A stretch of 64,000 bases of DNA, taken from positions 172,417,703 through 172,481,702 of the forward strand of contig NC_057800.1 in the NCBI RefSeq assembly GCF_018294505.1, written 5' to 3'. The stretch comes from Triticum aestivum. Its lineage: Eukaryota > Streptophyta > Magnoliopsida > Poales > Poaceae. The translations under genes were made by a program, and so were the position numbers. Positions within the stretch are counted from its first letter, which is position 1; each line of letters begins with the position of its first letter. Of this stretch, positions 43,000 through 55,574 are shown piece by piece. The notes under the pieces are model-generated. The model was not told the origin of the DNA, searched no databases, and saw only the letters and a program-made list of their open reading frames with translations.

Positions 43000-45854
43000 C
43001 CTTTCTAGTTGTAGAGCTCTGCCCAGATGTGGTAGTGACCACACTCCTTTGCTCTGGGACTCTGGTCTTAACCAAACTCCAAAGAGCAATAGTTTTAAAT
43101 TTGAAAAGTGGTGGTTTCTTAGAGAAGATTTTACTGAGCTAGTCAGGAAAATCTGGAATGAGCCTACTGGGAGCAGCTGCCCCCTAGAAAATTGGCAGAT
43201 CAAAATCAGGAGATTTAGAAGAACTACCAAAGGGTGGAACTCCAATGAGGAAGCTAATCTTAGAAGATACAAAAGGCTTCTCCTCCTTGAGTTTGATTCT
43301 CTAGATATTAAGGCAGAAACCACTTACCTCTCTGAGGCTGAGACTAATAGACTAAACTTTGTCCACGGAGAGCTCAAGAAAATTTGGCTTCAAGAAGAAA
43401 TCAAAGCCAAACAAAGGTCTAGAGATAGGAACATTAAGGAGGGTGATAGAAATACTGCTTACTTCCATGCAGTAGCTAACCAGAGGAGGAGGAAACCCCT
43501 CATTCACTCCCTTGATGGCCCTAATGGCCCTATTACTGAGGTAGATGAGATGCTGAAAGTGGCTAGTGACTTCTACAAAGACCTGTTTAAGAAAGAAAAC
43601 CCTTCTGGGTTCTCTCTACAAAACAATTTTTTCCATGCTTCTGAAAAAGTCTCTCCTGCTGAAAATGAGCTGCTAGAAGCCCTTTTTCAGAGACAGAGGT
43701 GAAGGAAGCCATTTTTAGCTCTTATCCTAATGGGGCTCCTGGTCCTGATGGGATTCCCTTCTTGTTTTACCAGCATTTTTGGGACTTGGTGAAAAATGAT
43801 CTCTTAGTCTTTTCCAATCCTTTCATAGAGGAGAGTTGGATCCAGCAACTTACTCAAGGGGGGTCTGTTGGGGTCAAGTTAAATAACTGTGAAAGTGATT
43901 TTTTTCCTTGCTGGTAAAGGCCTTAGGAAAGGTGACCCCATCTCCCCGCTTTTGTTTAATTTAGTAGTGGACGTTCTTACTAAATGCTGAGCAAAGCTGC
44001 TGATCATAGTCTGATTGCAGGGCTCTGTCCTGAGGTCTGCCCTGGTGGCATCATCTACCTTCAATATGCAGATGATACCATCCTTTTCTTAGACAATGAC
44101 TCCACACATGCTAGCAATCTGAAAACTGTTCTAACCTGGTTTGAACAAGTCTCAGGCATGAGAATCAACTACTCTAAAAGTGAACTCATCCCTATCAACA
44201 TGGATGATCAGGAGTTAGCTGACTTCCTCTCTATTCTAGTCTGTAATAAAGGTAACTTCCCCATTAAGTACCTAGGTATCCCTCTCCACTATGATAAACT
44301 GAGGAGAGAGGATATCCAACCCTTCTGGATAAAATCATTAAAAGGATTGCTGGCTGGAGGGGCAAACTTCTCTCTTACAGAGGTAGATTTATCCTCATAC
44401 AAGCTTGTTTGGCTAGCATTCCAGTGTATCTACTCTCCTTCTTCAAGTTCCCTAAATGGGCAGTGAACCTCATCAATTCTCAGATGTCTCATTGCTTGTG
44501 GAATGATTTTGAGGGAAATAGGAAGCTACACCTTGCTAATTGGGCCCTAGTCTCTATGAAAAAAGATTTTGGAGGCCTAGCCATACCTAACCTCCAAGAA
44601 ATTAACATCTATCTTCTAGGGTCTTGGATTAAAAGATTCTATGAGGAAGACCTGAAACCCTGGAAGCTTCTTATTGCCCATAAATACCTAGGAAATAAAC
44701 CTAATATTTTTGTCCCTTCCTCCAACCTAAGACCTCTAGATTATGGAAAGGATTAAAATCTATTATGCATGCTCTGAAATTTGGCTACAGATGGAACATA
44801 GGGGATGGGAGCAGAACCAGGTTCTGGGAAGATACTTGGTTTGGCACATCCCCCCTAGAAGTCCAATTTTGGCCTATTTACTCTGTCCGCAATGAGCTTA
44901 ACAAAAGTGTCAATGAAGTTTGGGACGGTCAATGCCTAAAACTCTCTTTTAGAAGGAACTTTAGTGATAGTCTCATGGAATAATGGTTCCACTTGGAGGA
45001 AATTGCCAAAAGCATTACCTTTACTGCCGAGCGGGATGCCCTGATTTGGCAGCTGGACAATAAGGGGAAGTATTCCTCCAGCTCCCTCTATCATGTTATC
45101 AACTTTAGATGGGTTCAACCCGTGTTTATCCCTGCTGTCTGGAAATTGAGAGTTCCCCCTAAAATTCATGTATTTCTCTAGCTTCTCTCCAAAAACAAAT
45201 TGATGACTAGGGACAACCTTAGGAAGAGACACATTATCAAACCCCTTGATTGTGTTTACTGCTTGGAACAAGAGTCTTGTTCTCACCTATTTTTTGAATG
45301 TATAGATGCTAAACATCTCTGGGCCCACATTGAGGAATATTTCTCTAGTCAGATTGGCTCATCCTTCGAATTTGTTGCCAGATTCTGGATTGCTACCAAA
45401 AAGTGCTCAGTTTTAAACACTGTTAGCTCAGCTGTCCTTTGGTGCCTCTGGAAATATAGAAATGCTATGATTTTCAGTAACACCTCCTGGATTTCCATTC
45501 CGCAGGTCTTGAGGTCGATCAGGAACATGGTGAGGAACTGGGCAATTCTCTCCTCCGGATCGGACAAGGACAAGTTGACGAGCTTCGTGGAAACCCTAAC
45601 AAGATCCCTCCAGAAACCGTTGGCGATCACTTGTGGCTGAACAAGGCTCGACCTGCTCTGGGGCTGGACCCGTGGGCTCGTCTCAAGATCTCTGATGAAG
45701 ATGATGGGCACCTGGCGCCAAAAAAGAGGGACATTCACCATGCTACGCCTTCCAGCTCGGTGTCTCCGCTTGCTTACTGGTCGTCGCAGGCTGACACGGC
45801 CCCTCGGCTGAAGACCATGAAGGCTTCGCTGGACCCTCCTTGTGTCATTTGAGT
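43000..45854 (+). pseudogene. LINE ORF2: endonuclease remnant, reverse transcriptase, zf-RVT
   Basis: It begins at the very end of the endonuclease domain (SDHTPLLW near 43036), so most of the endonuclease is deleted. RT motifs follow in several frames: GAPGPDGIPFLFYQHF near 43734, a GDPISPLLFNLVVDVL stretch near 43934, and the catalytic YADD (LQYADDTILFL near 44063). After a basic thumb region, a zinc-binding RVT domain (KLRVPPKIHVFL, CVYCLEQESCSHLFFEC) runs to 45641. Stop codons and frame changes occur near 43700, 43915, 44467, 44755, 44983 and 45181. A segment between RT motifs near 43860 looks deleted. Confidence 0.85.
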
Positions 45855-46063
45855 GCTCTATCCTCTCTGACTTTGGCACCACTCGGGTGATTTGTGTTAG
45901 TCGGAGAACTTGTTCATCCACCCCCCCCTAGTTTGTAGCTTTTCTACCTTTGCTTTCGGACTGCTCTTTGAGCTGCTGTATCAGAATATGTTGTGGTTTC
46001 GTTCTCAGCAATGGAACCGGGGAGATGCTCCCTGTTTTTCTAAAAAAAAATATTTTATATGTT

Positions 46064-46559
46064 ATTATATATTATTTTTATTGTCATCATATATTTAACA
46101 GATACTTACATATGTAAGAAAACAATATCGCACATCTTATTAACTTATAAAAATAATTTCTTAACAAATAAAATCCTGGATTGTTTTGGCACGAAAATCC
46201 TGGTGATTGTGTACAAAAGCTTGGTAAGATTTAAGGACGAATGTAATAATATCACTTATTATTTAAATATATTTATAACAAAATGCTCAGCCCCTTTTTA
46301 TTTTTTGATAACATTGCTGGCCCAACCCAACATTATAATTAGAATCAGCCCAGCAAAATCGTGTATTTTGAGAAAGTGCAAATGGCCTGTAATTTTTTAG
46401 GAAATAAAATAAACGGGCCGCATGGACGCTACATTATTTGTTCACCCAGCCCAGCTAATGGCTGTAATTCAAAAAAAAGATCAAATTGACTGTAAATTCT
46501 ACCACGCGAAAAAAAGACTGTAAATTCTGAAAAAATGGGTTGAATACGTGCCACATTTT
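46064..46559. other. AT-rich intergenic
   Basis: No gene. Towards 46400-46559 the sequence becomes similar to the TGGGCTGTAAATT-type words of the tandem repeat family that follows. Confidence 0.4.
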
Positions 46560-49500
46560 TGGAGGCTGAAATGTGGGCCAATAGTTCGAAGCCAATGCAA
46601 GTTGTTGTCAATTTAGTCAACAATTGATTTTGACATGTTAGCCGTTGGATTTACATCCAACGACCGGCGTCCATCTTCAATCTCTCGTCTTCTTCCTCCA
46701 GCACCGTCGGGACCACCTCCCACCTCCTGCTGCTAGCAGCTCTGCTTAGCACGCTTCGCTATGAAGCGCTACTCCACCGTTGGCCAGGCCATCCCTCCAC
46801 CCCTCCACACCTCCTGTTCTTCTCCACCGACTGCCGAACCACAGAGCACTAGAACCAGTTAACCCTCGTATACCTCTCTGTCTGTGACTCTACTCCCGCA
46901 TCTTCCCATCTCCGGCTCGTTGCTATCCGGGGCCTCGCCGTCGTCCACCACCTTGGATGCGCTCGGCGCGGCGTGGTCAACATGGTCAATGAACAACACC
47001 ATCGGAAGTAGACTATGCGTGGACAGGCTGATAGCTGGGTCCATGGCCGCACACAAGGAAATGCCTCCTTATTATGCACAAAATAATGATTCCTCCACCT
47101 GACATCTGGGACCCACCGAAAGGGCCTCTGTATTTCACGAAATAAAGTGCCCCCCGCTGACATGTCAGACCCACCAGCTATCTTCGCACGCAAGGAAGTG
47201 CCTCCTTATTACTCACAAAAAATGAATATTCCCCCAGCCAGCTGGAACCCAGCATAGTGGGAGGCTGACTTGTGGGCCTACCAAGTTGACGGGGCCGGAG
47301 GGCTTTGTCAACTTAGTCAATATGAACAATTCTAGCTCCTATTACCATACGATGTTCATCCAACGGCCGTAGTGCTTCTTCAACCTCTGGTCTTCTTGCT
47401 CCAGCCGCCCAAACCAGCGCCGGTCATGCCGCGTGCTCCTGCCTCCCGTGGCCGGCTGTGATGCCGCGGAGGCCTCACCGCCCCCTACTACTCCCACCAC
47501 TGGCCAGGCCATCCCTCTACTCACCTGCACCCCCTGTTATTCTGCGGCGACAGCAGCCTCACACCGTAGCCGAACCAGTGAACCCTCGTACTCCTCTTCG
47601 CGTGGGCATCCACTATTGCGTCTTCCCCGGCTCCGAGTCGTCCCCTTCCTAGTCCTCGCCGTCGTCCACCGCCCTAGTGCTCTCGGCGCGGCATGGTCAA
47701 CGTGGTCAACGACCGACTTCCATTGGAAGAGTACTGTACGTGGAGAGGCTGACAGCTGGGTCCACGGCAGCAGCAAGGAAGTGCCTCCTTATTACGCGGA
47801 AAATAATTATTACTCCACCTGACAGCGGGGACCCACCGGATGGGCCACCAGTATTTTGAGAAAAAAATTGTTTCCCCTTGACTGCTGGGACCCAGCGGAC
47901 GGGCCACCGTATTTTGTGAACAAAATGTTCCCCCGCTATCAGCTCGGACCCACCGGAAGTGCCTCCTTATTACGCACAAAAAATGAATACTCCCCCGTCT
48001 AGCTGGGACCCACCTTGCTGGGAGGCTGACTTGTGGGCCTACTAAGTTGACGGGGACGAAGGGCTTTGTCAACTTAGTCAATATGAACGATTCTAGCTCA
48101 AGTGACAGTACGTTGTCCATCCAATGGCCGTAGTGCTTCTTCAACCTCTGGTCTTCTTGCTCCAGCCGACCAAAGCAGCGCCGGTCGTGTCGCATGCTCC
48201 TGCCTCCCGTGGTCGGCTGTGCTGCCGCAGAGGCCTCCCACCCCCTACTATTCCCACCGCTGGCCAGGCCCTGCAGCGACGGCAGCCTCACCCCGCAGCC
48301 GAACCAGTGAACCCTCGTAGTCCTCTCTGCACAGGCTTCCACTGCCGCGTCGTCCCCTTCCTAGGCCTCGCCATCATCCACCACCGTGGTGCTCTCCGCA
48401 TGGCGTGGTCAACGTGGTCAAGAAACGACTTCCATCGGAAGAGTACTGTATGTGGAGAGGCTGACAGCTGGGTCCACGGGCACAGCCCAGTTTTTTTGTG
48501 ATTTGCCAAGTAAGTCGCTTTGTCAGGCCTGTTGGGCTGCAAATCTTTCAAGACGAGGAGAGCTTTCATTCGGCTGGCCGAGAAAATGGCCCATCAGTAA
48601 TGAGAAATGGGTTGTACATTTTTAAAACACATCAAACCGGCAATTAGTTTCAAATATCTTTTTTTCATTTCAAGATTTTAAATTACATAAATTTTTATGC
48701 GTGGAGAATTTGTTGGTTTTTATATTGATATACATTTATTTTTAAAATCAGTTTGAATGTGGGTCAAAATTTTGGGATTAAAAACAGTTCGAACCGCACC
48801 GAAATATGCAAAATTTCGTATAATTTTTTAACCGTTGCCACAATATGGGCTATAATGCTAACAAAAAGAATATGGGCTCCAAAAAAACCTTAAGAATTAG
48901 CAAATGGGCTGTAAATTATTAGAAATAATGGCAGATGGGTTGTATGCTGTTTTCCACACATTTGAGGCTTTCCTAAAAAAAGGTTGACGCACAAGCACTG
49001 ACTGTTGGATGTCCATCCAATGGCCGTCGTGCTTCTTCAATCTCTGCTCTTCCTGCTCCAGCTGCTCAAACAAGCGCCGGCGGGACTGCCTGCTCCCTCC
49101 TCCTCGCGGTCGGCTGTGCTGCCGCGCAGGCCTCACCGCCCGACCTTACTCCCGTCGCCGGCCTAGCCATCCCTCTACTCACCCACACCTGCTGTTATTC
49201 TCCGGCGACGGCAGACGAACCAGTAAACCCTCGTACAGTCGTACTCCCCTCCGCGTGGGAAACAACTGCCGAGTCTTCCTTGCCTCCGTGTCGTCCCCTT
49301 ACTAAGCCTCGCCGTCGTCCACTGCCCTGGTGCTCTCGGCGCGGCGTGGTCAACGTGGTCAAGGAACGACTTCCATCGGATGTGGACTGTACGTGGAGAG
49401 GCTGACAGCTGGATCCACGGGCGCAGCAAGGAAGTGCCTCCTTATTACACGGAAAATAATGATTCCTCCACCTGATAGCTGGGACCCACCGGACGGGCCA

Positions 49501-49690
49501 CTGTATTTCATGAAAAAAACATTTCCCCCTGACTGCTGGGACCCACCAGCTACATCTTCGCACGCAAGGAAGTGCGTCCGGGCAAAAAAAACAATTCGCC
49601 CCCTGACTGTTGGGACCGACCAGCTACATCTTCGCAGGCAAGGAAGTGCCTGACAGTCGGGACCCACCTGGTCGAAGCGTACGTAGCGTT
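46560..49690 (+). repeat. Tandem repeat family, plus orientation, about four units
   Basis: Unit starts around 46640, 47350, 48112 and 49008, each with a CATCCAA(C/T)GGCCG-type motif, then CTTCTTCAA(C/T)CTCTG and a Pro-codon-like CT-rich stretch. A GTGGTCAACGTGGTCAA block, GAGAGGCTGACAGCTGGGTC and AAGGAAGTGCCTCCTTATTA follow. Spacing is 710-900 bp. Unit 3-4 (47.95-49.07 kb) is the inverted counterpart of 1-870. Frames in it do not persist between units, so it is not coding. Confidence 0.8.
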
Positions 49691-51239
49691 GTCATTCTGG
49701 TCGCGAACGTGTATGTACATACTGGTCGATGTAGAGGCGCGCATGTGTCATAGTAGAGGCGCGCACATAGCACTTACATGTACGTACAGCGGCCAGGGTG
49801 CAAGAAAGCAAATACGGCTACGTATGTGTACATACGGGCAGGGTCTCGAACGCCTACTCGCGCATATGTACGGCCAGGGCTCGTGTACATGGCTGGGTCG
49901 GAACAGAGAAACAGCGTCGTCGTCATGTTCATGGGGAGGCAACGGAATGCGCCGTGTTCATGGGGAGGCAACGGAATGCGTCGTGTTCATGGGGAGGCAA
50001 CAAAATGCGTCGTGTTCATCGGGAGGGCTTGGACGGAACATGCGATGGAAACGAGGCCTGGCGTACCGCAGAACAGAGGAAACGGCCTTGTGTTCGATCG
50101 ACCACGATCGAAACGGGATCCTGTTCATCGGGAGGGATCTGGCGTACAGCAAAACGGAGAAACGGACCTCCTACGGTCGAAACGGGGGTCCTGTTGATCG
50201 GGAGGGGTGTGGCGTACCGCAAAACAGAGGAAACAGACTTGTGTTGGAGCGCTACGGTCGAAACAGGGGTCCTATTCATCGGGAGGGGTGTGGCGTACTG
50301 CAAAACGGGACTCCACGGGATAATGTTCATCTCCACCGTCGACCTCCTCCAGCCTCCACGGGCTCCTGTTCATCCAGCCTCCACCGCGCGCTACTCCACC
50401 GGCTACTGTTCAACCACCCCTCCACCGTCTACTGTTCATCCAGCCCTCCACACCACGGGGTCCTGTTCAACCACCCCTCGACGGGCACCCCTCCACTGTC
50501 TACTGTTCATCCAGCCCTCCACACCACGGTGTCCTGTTCAACCACCCCTCCACCGTCTACTGTTCATCCAGCCCTCCACACCACGGGGTCATGTTCATCC
50601 ACCCCTCCACGGGCACCCCTCCACCGTCTACTGTTTATCCAACCCTCCACCAAACCACGGGGTCCTTTTCATCTAGAGGCAACTCCACCGCTCACTGTTC
50701 ATCCAAACCCCACCGCAACGCTCACTGTTCATCCCATCGATTGGCTTCAGTTAGCAGCAGTAGCGAAGGAATCGCTCGATCGGGTTCAGTTAACAGTCAT
50801 CGATCGATCGCTCGGGTTCAGTAACGCGTAGCCTGCAGTGCAATCGCTCGGGTTCAGTTAGAGCCCAACACCTCGCTCGGGTTCAGTTAGAGCCAACGCC
50901 TCGCACACACGCGCATACGTGTACGAGAGAAACACGCATTGCTCGGCCCCCGGCCTCCCACCATAACCGGGAACTCCCCGAAATTTTCCTCCCCCTCGCT
51001 TCTACCACGGTTTTTTCCGTCGTGGACGGCCCAAAGAATGTCATGCAGCTGCGTCTCCGACCCGCCTAGGACGAAAAGCCCATTTTCTGTCATGATTTTG
51101 TGTCATAGAAGTAGGAGCCCACCACATCTATGATGATACCGGGTTTTGTCACAATTATCGTCATAGAAGTGTCATATGTATGACAGAAAAAAAATTGTTC
51201 GGCCCAAAATGTCACGGATGTGTCTTTTTTTCTGTAGTG
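49690..51239 (+). mobile_element. CACTA right terminal region with several minisatellites
   Basis: The end TTTTTTTCTGTAGTG at 51225-51239 is a CACTA-type terminus, preceded by TGTCATATGTATGACAG-type inverted words. Upstream are a 29-bp repeat (GTTCATGGGGAGGCAAC) three times from 49927, an 80-bp repeat (TCGAAACGGGGGTCCTGTT) at 50100-50310, a CTCCACCGTCTACTGTTCAT repeat at 50380-50700 and CGCTCGGGTTCAGTTA at 50740-50895. The 419-codon frame across them is repeat-driven. The left end is not identified. Confidence 0.65.
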
Positions 51240-51275
51240 CCCCTCCATGGTTTACTCCTCCGGTCATATTGTCAT

Positions 51276-51602
51276 ACTGCTTAGGCGAAGCCCTGCGCGG
51301 ATCAGATCATCATCACCGTCACCACGCCGTCGTGCCGACGAAACTCTCCCTTCACACTTTGGTAGATCAAGAGTTCGAGGGACGTCATCGAGCTGAACGT
51401 GTGTTGAACCAGAAGGTGCCATATGTTCAGTGTTGGATCGCGAAGACGTTCGACTACATCAACCGCGTTAACCTAACGCTTCCACTTTCAGTCTACGAGG
51501 GTACGTGGACACACTCTCCGCCTCTTGTTGCTATGCATCTCCTAGATAGATCTTGCGTGATCGTAGGAAATTTTTTGAAATTGCATGCTATGTTCCCCAA
51601 CA
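51276..51602 (+). repeat. Copia LTR 3' fragment (Angela/BARE/WIS type)
   Basis: Contains GGCGAAGCCCTGCGCGGATC, AAGAGTTCGAGGGACGTCAT, GACTACATCAACCGCG and ends TTGCATGCTATGTTCCCCAACA, as in the 3' half of the abundant Triticeae Copia LTR. The 5' part is missing and the fragment lies against the CACTA end at 51239. Confidence 0.85.
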
Positions 51603-52757
51603 AAATAGTGATGCTATAGATGTGAATTTTATCTCATGAAATAATTTCAATAACAATGCTTATAGAGGTAATTTTAATCCTAGGACTTTTCCTAGTAATT
51701 CCTCTAATAATTATGGTAATTCCTATGGAAATCCTTCTTATAATAATAATAATAGGAACACCTCTGATCTTGAGGATAATATTAAATAATCTATCAACAC
51801 GCAAAAAGTTTTCAACACTACCATAGAAGAAAAGTTGAATTAGATTGATGATTTGTCTAGAAGTGTTGATAGAATTTCTCATGATGTAGAAAATCTCAAA
51901 ATGAAAATTTTTGTGCCTAAAGTTGAGGAATCAATTAAAGCTCTTTATGTTTCTGTGGATGAAAGTAATAAAAGAACCGCTATGCTTAGAGTTAGAAGAG
52001 AATTTTTAGAAAAGCGTTTTATAGTGATTACTTTGGTAAAAGTGATGAAGATCTTAAAATGATTGGTGTTTCTTCTATTGATTCCTCATTTAGTAAAGTT
52101 AAGATTGATGAAAAGGGGACTGGAGAAGAGTCAACTTTAGCTAGAAGGCATCTCGATAATTCGGAGGGTGAAAATCTTGTTGAGAAAATTGATAAAAGTG
52201 GGTTTGAAGAGGTCAAAACTTTAGCTAGTGATGTACCCACTCTTTTGGATTACAAAGACTTTAATTATGATAGTTCTTCTTTGATTGATTGTATTTCTTT
52301 GTTGCAATCCATGATAAATTCACCCGATGCTTATGAACAAAATAAAGCTTTTACTAAACATATTGTTGATACTATGATGAAAGCTTTGGAAGAAAAGTTG
52401 GAATTAGATGTTTCAATTCCTAGAAAATTGCATGATGAATGGGAACCTACTATCAAAGTCAAGATTAAAATTTATGAGTGTTTTTCTTTGTGTGACTTGG
52501 GTGCTAGTGTTTCTACAATTCTGAAATCTTTATGTGATGTGCTTGGTCTTACCGATATTGAAGAGTGTTCTTTAAATTTGCACTTGGCGGATTCTACTAT
52601 TAAAAAGCCTATGGGAAGAATTAATGTTGTTATTATTCTTGCAAATAGGAATTATGTGCCCACAGATTTTATTGTTCTTGATATTGATTGCAATCCATCA
52701 TGTCCAATTATTCTTGGTAGACCATTTTTACGCACTATTGGTGTCGTGATTGATATG
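51603..52757 (+). pseudogene. Athila-like Gypsy gag C-terminus and protease fragment
   Basis: The start is Asn-rich gag (YGNSYGNPSYNNNN), then coiled-coil gag sequence with stops. From 52059 a single open frame leads to an aspartic protease with active site CDLGASVSTI near 52495 and the typical PIILGRPFLRTIGVVIDM end. The frame stops abruptly at 52757 where a minus-strand LTR begins. Orientation is opposite to the elements to the right. Confidence 0.75.
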
Positions 52758-54321
52758 TGCTACCTCTTGAGCTTGCGTTGGTTTTTCCCTTGAAGAGGAA
52801 AGGGTGATGCAGCAAAGTAGAGTAAGTATTTCCCTCAGTTTTGAGAACCAAGGTATCAATCCAGTAGGAGACAACATGCAAGCCACCGAATACTTGCACA
52901 AACAAACACCAAATTCCACCCAACGCAATAAAGGGGTTGTCAATCCCTTCACGATTATTTGCAACGTGAGATCTAATAGAGATAGATAAACGGCAAAGTA
53001 ATGTTTTTGGTATTTTGGGGTTTATGGAACAGAAAGTAAAAGATTGCGAAGAAAGTAAATAGGAAATTAAAAGTGTAGATCGGAAACTTATATGATGGAA
53101 AATAGACTCAGGGGCCATAGGTTTCACTAGAGGCTTCTCTCGAGATAGAAATTATTGCGGTGGGTGAAGAAATTATTGCCGAGCAATTGATAGAAAAGCA
53201 TAAAGTTATGACGATATCTAAGGCAATGATCATGAATATAGGCATCACGTACGTGTCAAGTAGACCGAACCGATTTTTCATCTACTACTATTACTCCACA
53301 CATCGACCGCTATTAAGTTCATAAGAACAGAGTAACACTTTAAGTAAGATGACATGATGTAGCGAATTAACTCAAGCAATATGATGAAAACCCCATCTTT
53401 TTATCCTCTATGGCAACAATACAATATTTTTCGGTTCCTCTTCTATCACTAGGATCGAGCACCGCAAGATTGAACCCAAAGCTAAGCACTTCTCCCATTG
53501 CAAGAAAAACCAATCTAGTTGGCCAAACCAAATCGATAGTTCGACGAGACTTGCAAAGATATCAAATCACGCATATAGGAATTCAAAGAAGATTCAAATA
53601 ATATTCACAGATAAGTTGATCATAAATCCACAATTCATCGGATCTCGGCAAACACACCGTAAAAGAGTATTACATCGAATAGATCTCTAAGAACATTGAG
53701 GAGAACTTTGTATTGATAATCAAAGAGAGAGAACAAGCCATCTAGCTACTTGCTATGGACCTGTAGGTCTGTGGTAAACTACTCACGCTTCATCAGAGAG
53801 ACAATGGTGTTGATGTAGAAGCCCTCCGTGATCGAATCAACCTCCAGCAGGATGCCGGAAAAGGCCCCTAGATGGGATCTCATGGGTACAGAAGGTTGCG
53901 GCGGTGGAAAAGTGGTTTCGTGGCTCCCCTGGAAGTTTTTGGGGTATATGAGAATATATAGGAGGAAGATCTAGGTCAGGAGGTCACCGAGGGGCCCACA
54001 AGGTAGGGGGCACGCCCCACACCCCTAGGCGCGCCCTCCACCCTTGTGGCCGCCTCGTGGCTCTTCTGACTTGCACTCCAAGTCTCCTGGGTGTCTTTTG
54101 GTCCAAGAAAAATCATCGCAAAAGTTTTATTCCATTTGGCATTCCTTTTCTGCGAAACTCTAAAACAAGGAAAAAAAATAGGAACTGGCACTGTGCTCTA
54201 GGTTAATAGATTAGTCCCAAAAATCATATAAAATAGCATATTAATGCATATAAAACATCAAAAATAGATAATATAATAGCATGGAACAATAAAGAACTAT
54301 AGATATGTTGAAGACGTATCA
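52758..54321 (-). repeat. Gypsy LTR of outermost minus-strand element (E1)
   Basis: On the minus strand it starts TGATACGTCTTCAAC and ends GCTCAAGAGGTAGCA, 1564 bp. It is followed on the right by AGCATCCCCAAGCTT, the complement of a purine tract (AAGCTTGGGGATGCT), so this is the 3' LTR of an element whose interior begins at 54322. On the left it interrupts the protease reading frame of the older element. Confidence 0.8.
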
Positions 54322-54508
54322 AGCATCCCCAAGCTTAATTCCTTTTCTTCCTCGAGTAGGTAAATGATAAAAATAGAAATTTTGATGTGGAATGCTACCT
54401 AACATATTTATCCATGTAATTCTCTTTATTGTGGCATGAATGTTCAGATTCGTAAGATTCAAAAAAAAGTTTAATATTGAAATAAAAACAATAATACGTC
54501 AAGGATAC
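54322..54508 (-). mobile_element. E1 interior next to its 3' LTR, interrupted
   Basis: 187 bp of interior sequence (purine tract, then GATGTGGAATGCTACC-type sequence) matching 57613-57800 and 63484-63660. It is cut at 54508 by the start of element E2. Confidence 0.75.
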
Positions 54509-55525
54509 TGATGTCGCTTGAAGCTATGTCTGTATTTCCCCAAAGAGGAAGGGATGATGCAGCACAGTGGCGGTAGGTATTTCCCTCAGATATCAAACCA
54601 AGGTTATCAAACCAGTATGAGAACCAAGCAACACAACGTAAACAGCACCTGCACACAAATAACAACTTCTCGCAACCCGATGTGTTAAAGGGTTTGCCAA
54701 TCCCTTCCGGGGTGCGGCGCCTCAAAATAGGCAAACGGGCGTGAGGTAAATTTGTAGTAGATTGATAGATCGAACACCAAATAAAATAAATAAGAATAAA
54801 TTGCAGCAAGGTATTTTTGTATTTTTGGTTTAATATATCTGAAAATAAATGCAAAGGAAAAGTAGATCGCAAAGGCAAATATATGAGAAAGAGACCCAAG
54901 GGCCGTAGGTTTCACTAGTGGCTTTCCTCGAGACAAATAGCAAACGGTGAGTGAACAAATTACTATTGGGAAATTGATAGAACTTCAAATACTCATGACA
55001 CTATCCAGACAATGATCATTACATAGGCATCACGTCCAAGATTAGTAGACTGACTCCTGCCTTCATCTACTACTCTTACTCCACACATTGACCGCTATCC
55101 GGCATGCATCTAGTGTATTAAGTTAATGGAGAAACAGAGTAATGCAATAAGAACGATGGCATGATGTAGACAAGATCTATCTATGTAGATAGACCCCATC
55201 GTTTTATCCTTAGTAGCAATGATACATAGGTGTCGGTTCCCCTTCTATCACTGGGATCAAGCACCGTAAGATCAAACCCACTACAAAGCACCTCTTCCCA
55301 TTGCAAGATAAATAGATCAAGTTGGCCAAACAAAACCCAAATATCAGAGAAGAAATACGAGCCTATAAGCAATCATGCATAAAAGATATCAAAGAAACTC
55401 AAATACTTTCATGGTTATAAAAAGAGATAGATATGATCATAAACTCAAAGTTCATCGGATCCCAACAAACACACCGCAAAAGAGTTACATCATATGGATC
55501 TCCAAGAGACCATTGTATTGAGAAT

Positions 55526-55574
<49 letters not shown>

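Larger units (their letters stand above)
41438..46063 (+). mobile_element. LINE with 13-bp target duplication
   Basis: TATTTTATATGTT occurs at 41438-41450 and again at 46051-46063, directly after a run of nine A (46042-46050). The element therefore spans 41451-46050. It carries an ORF1 with zinc knuckles, an endonuclease remnant, reverse transcriptase motifs and a C-terminal zf-RVT-like domain. It is internally deleted and full of stops. A MITE sits 16 bases from its 5' end. Confidence 0.85.

Noticed and set aside
49572..50831. Long plus-strand open frame of 419 codons
   Set aside because: It runs through several minisatellites of the CACTA end. The predicted product is repetitive in step with the DNA repeats, other frames are also open, and no domain is seen.
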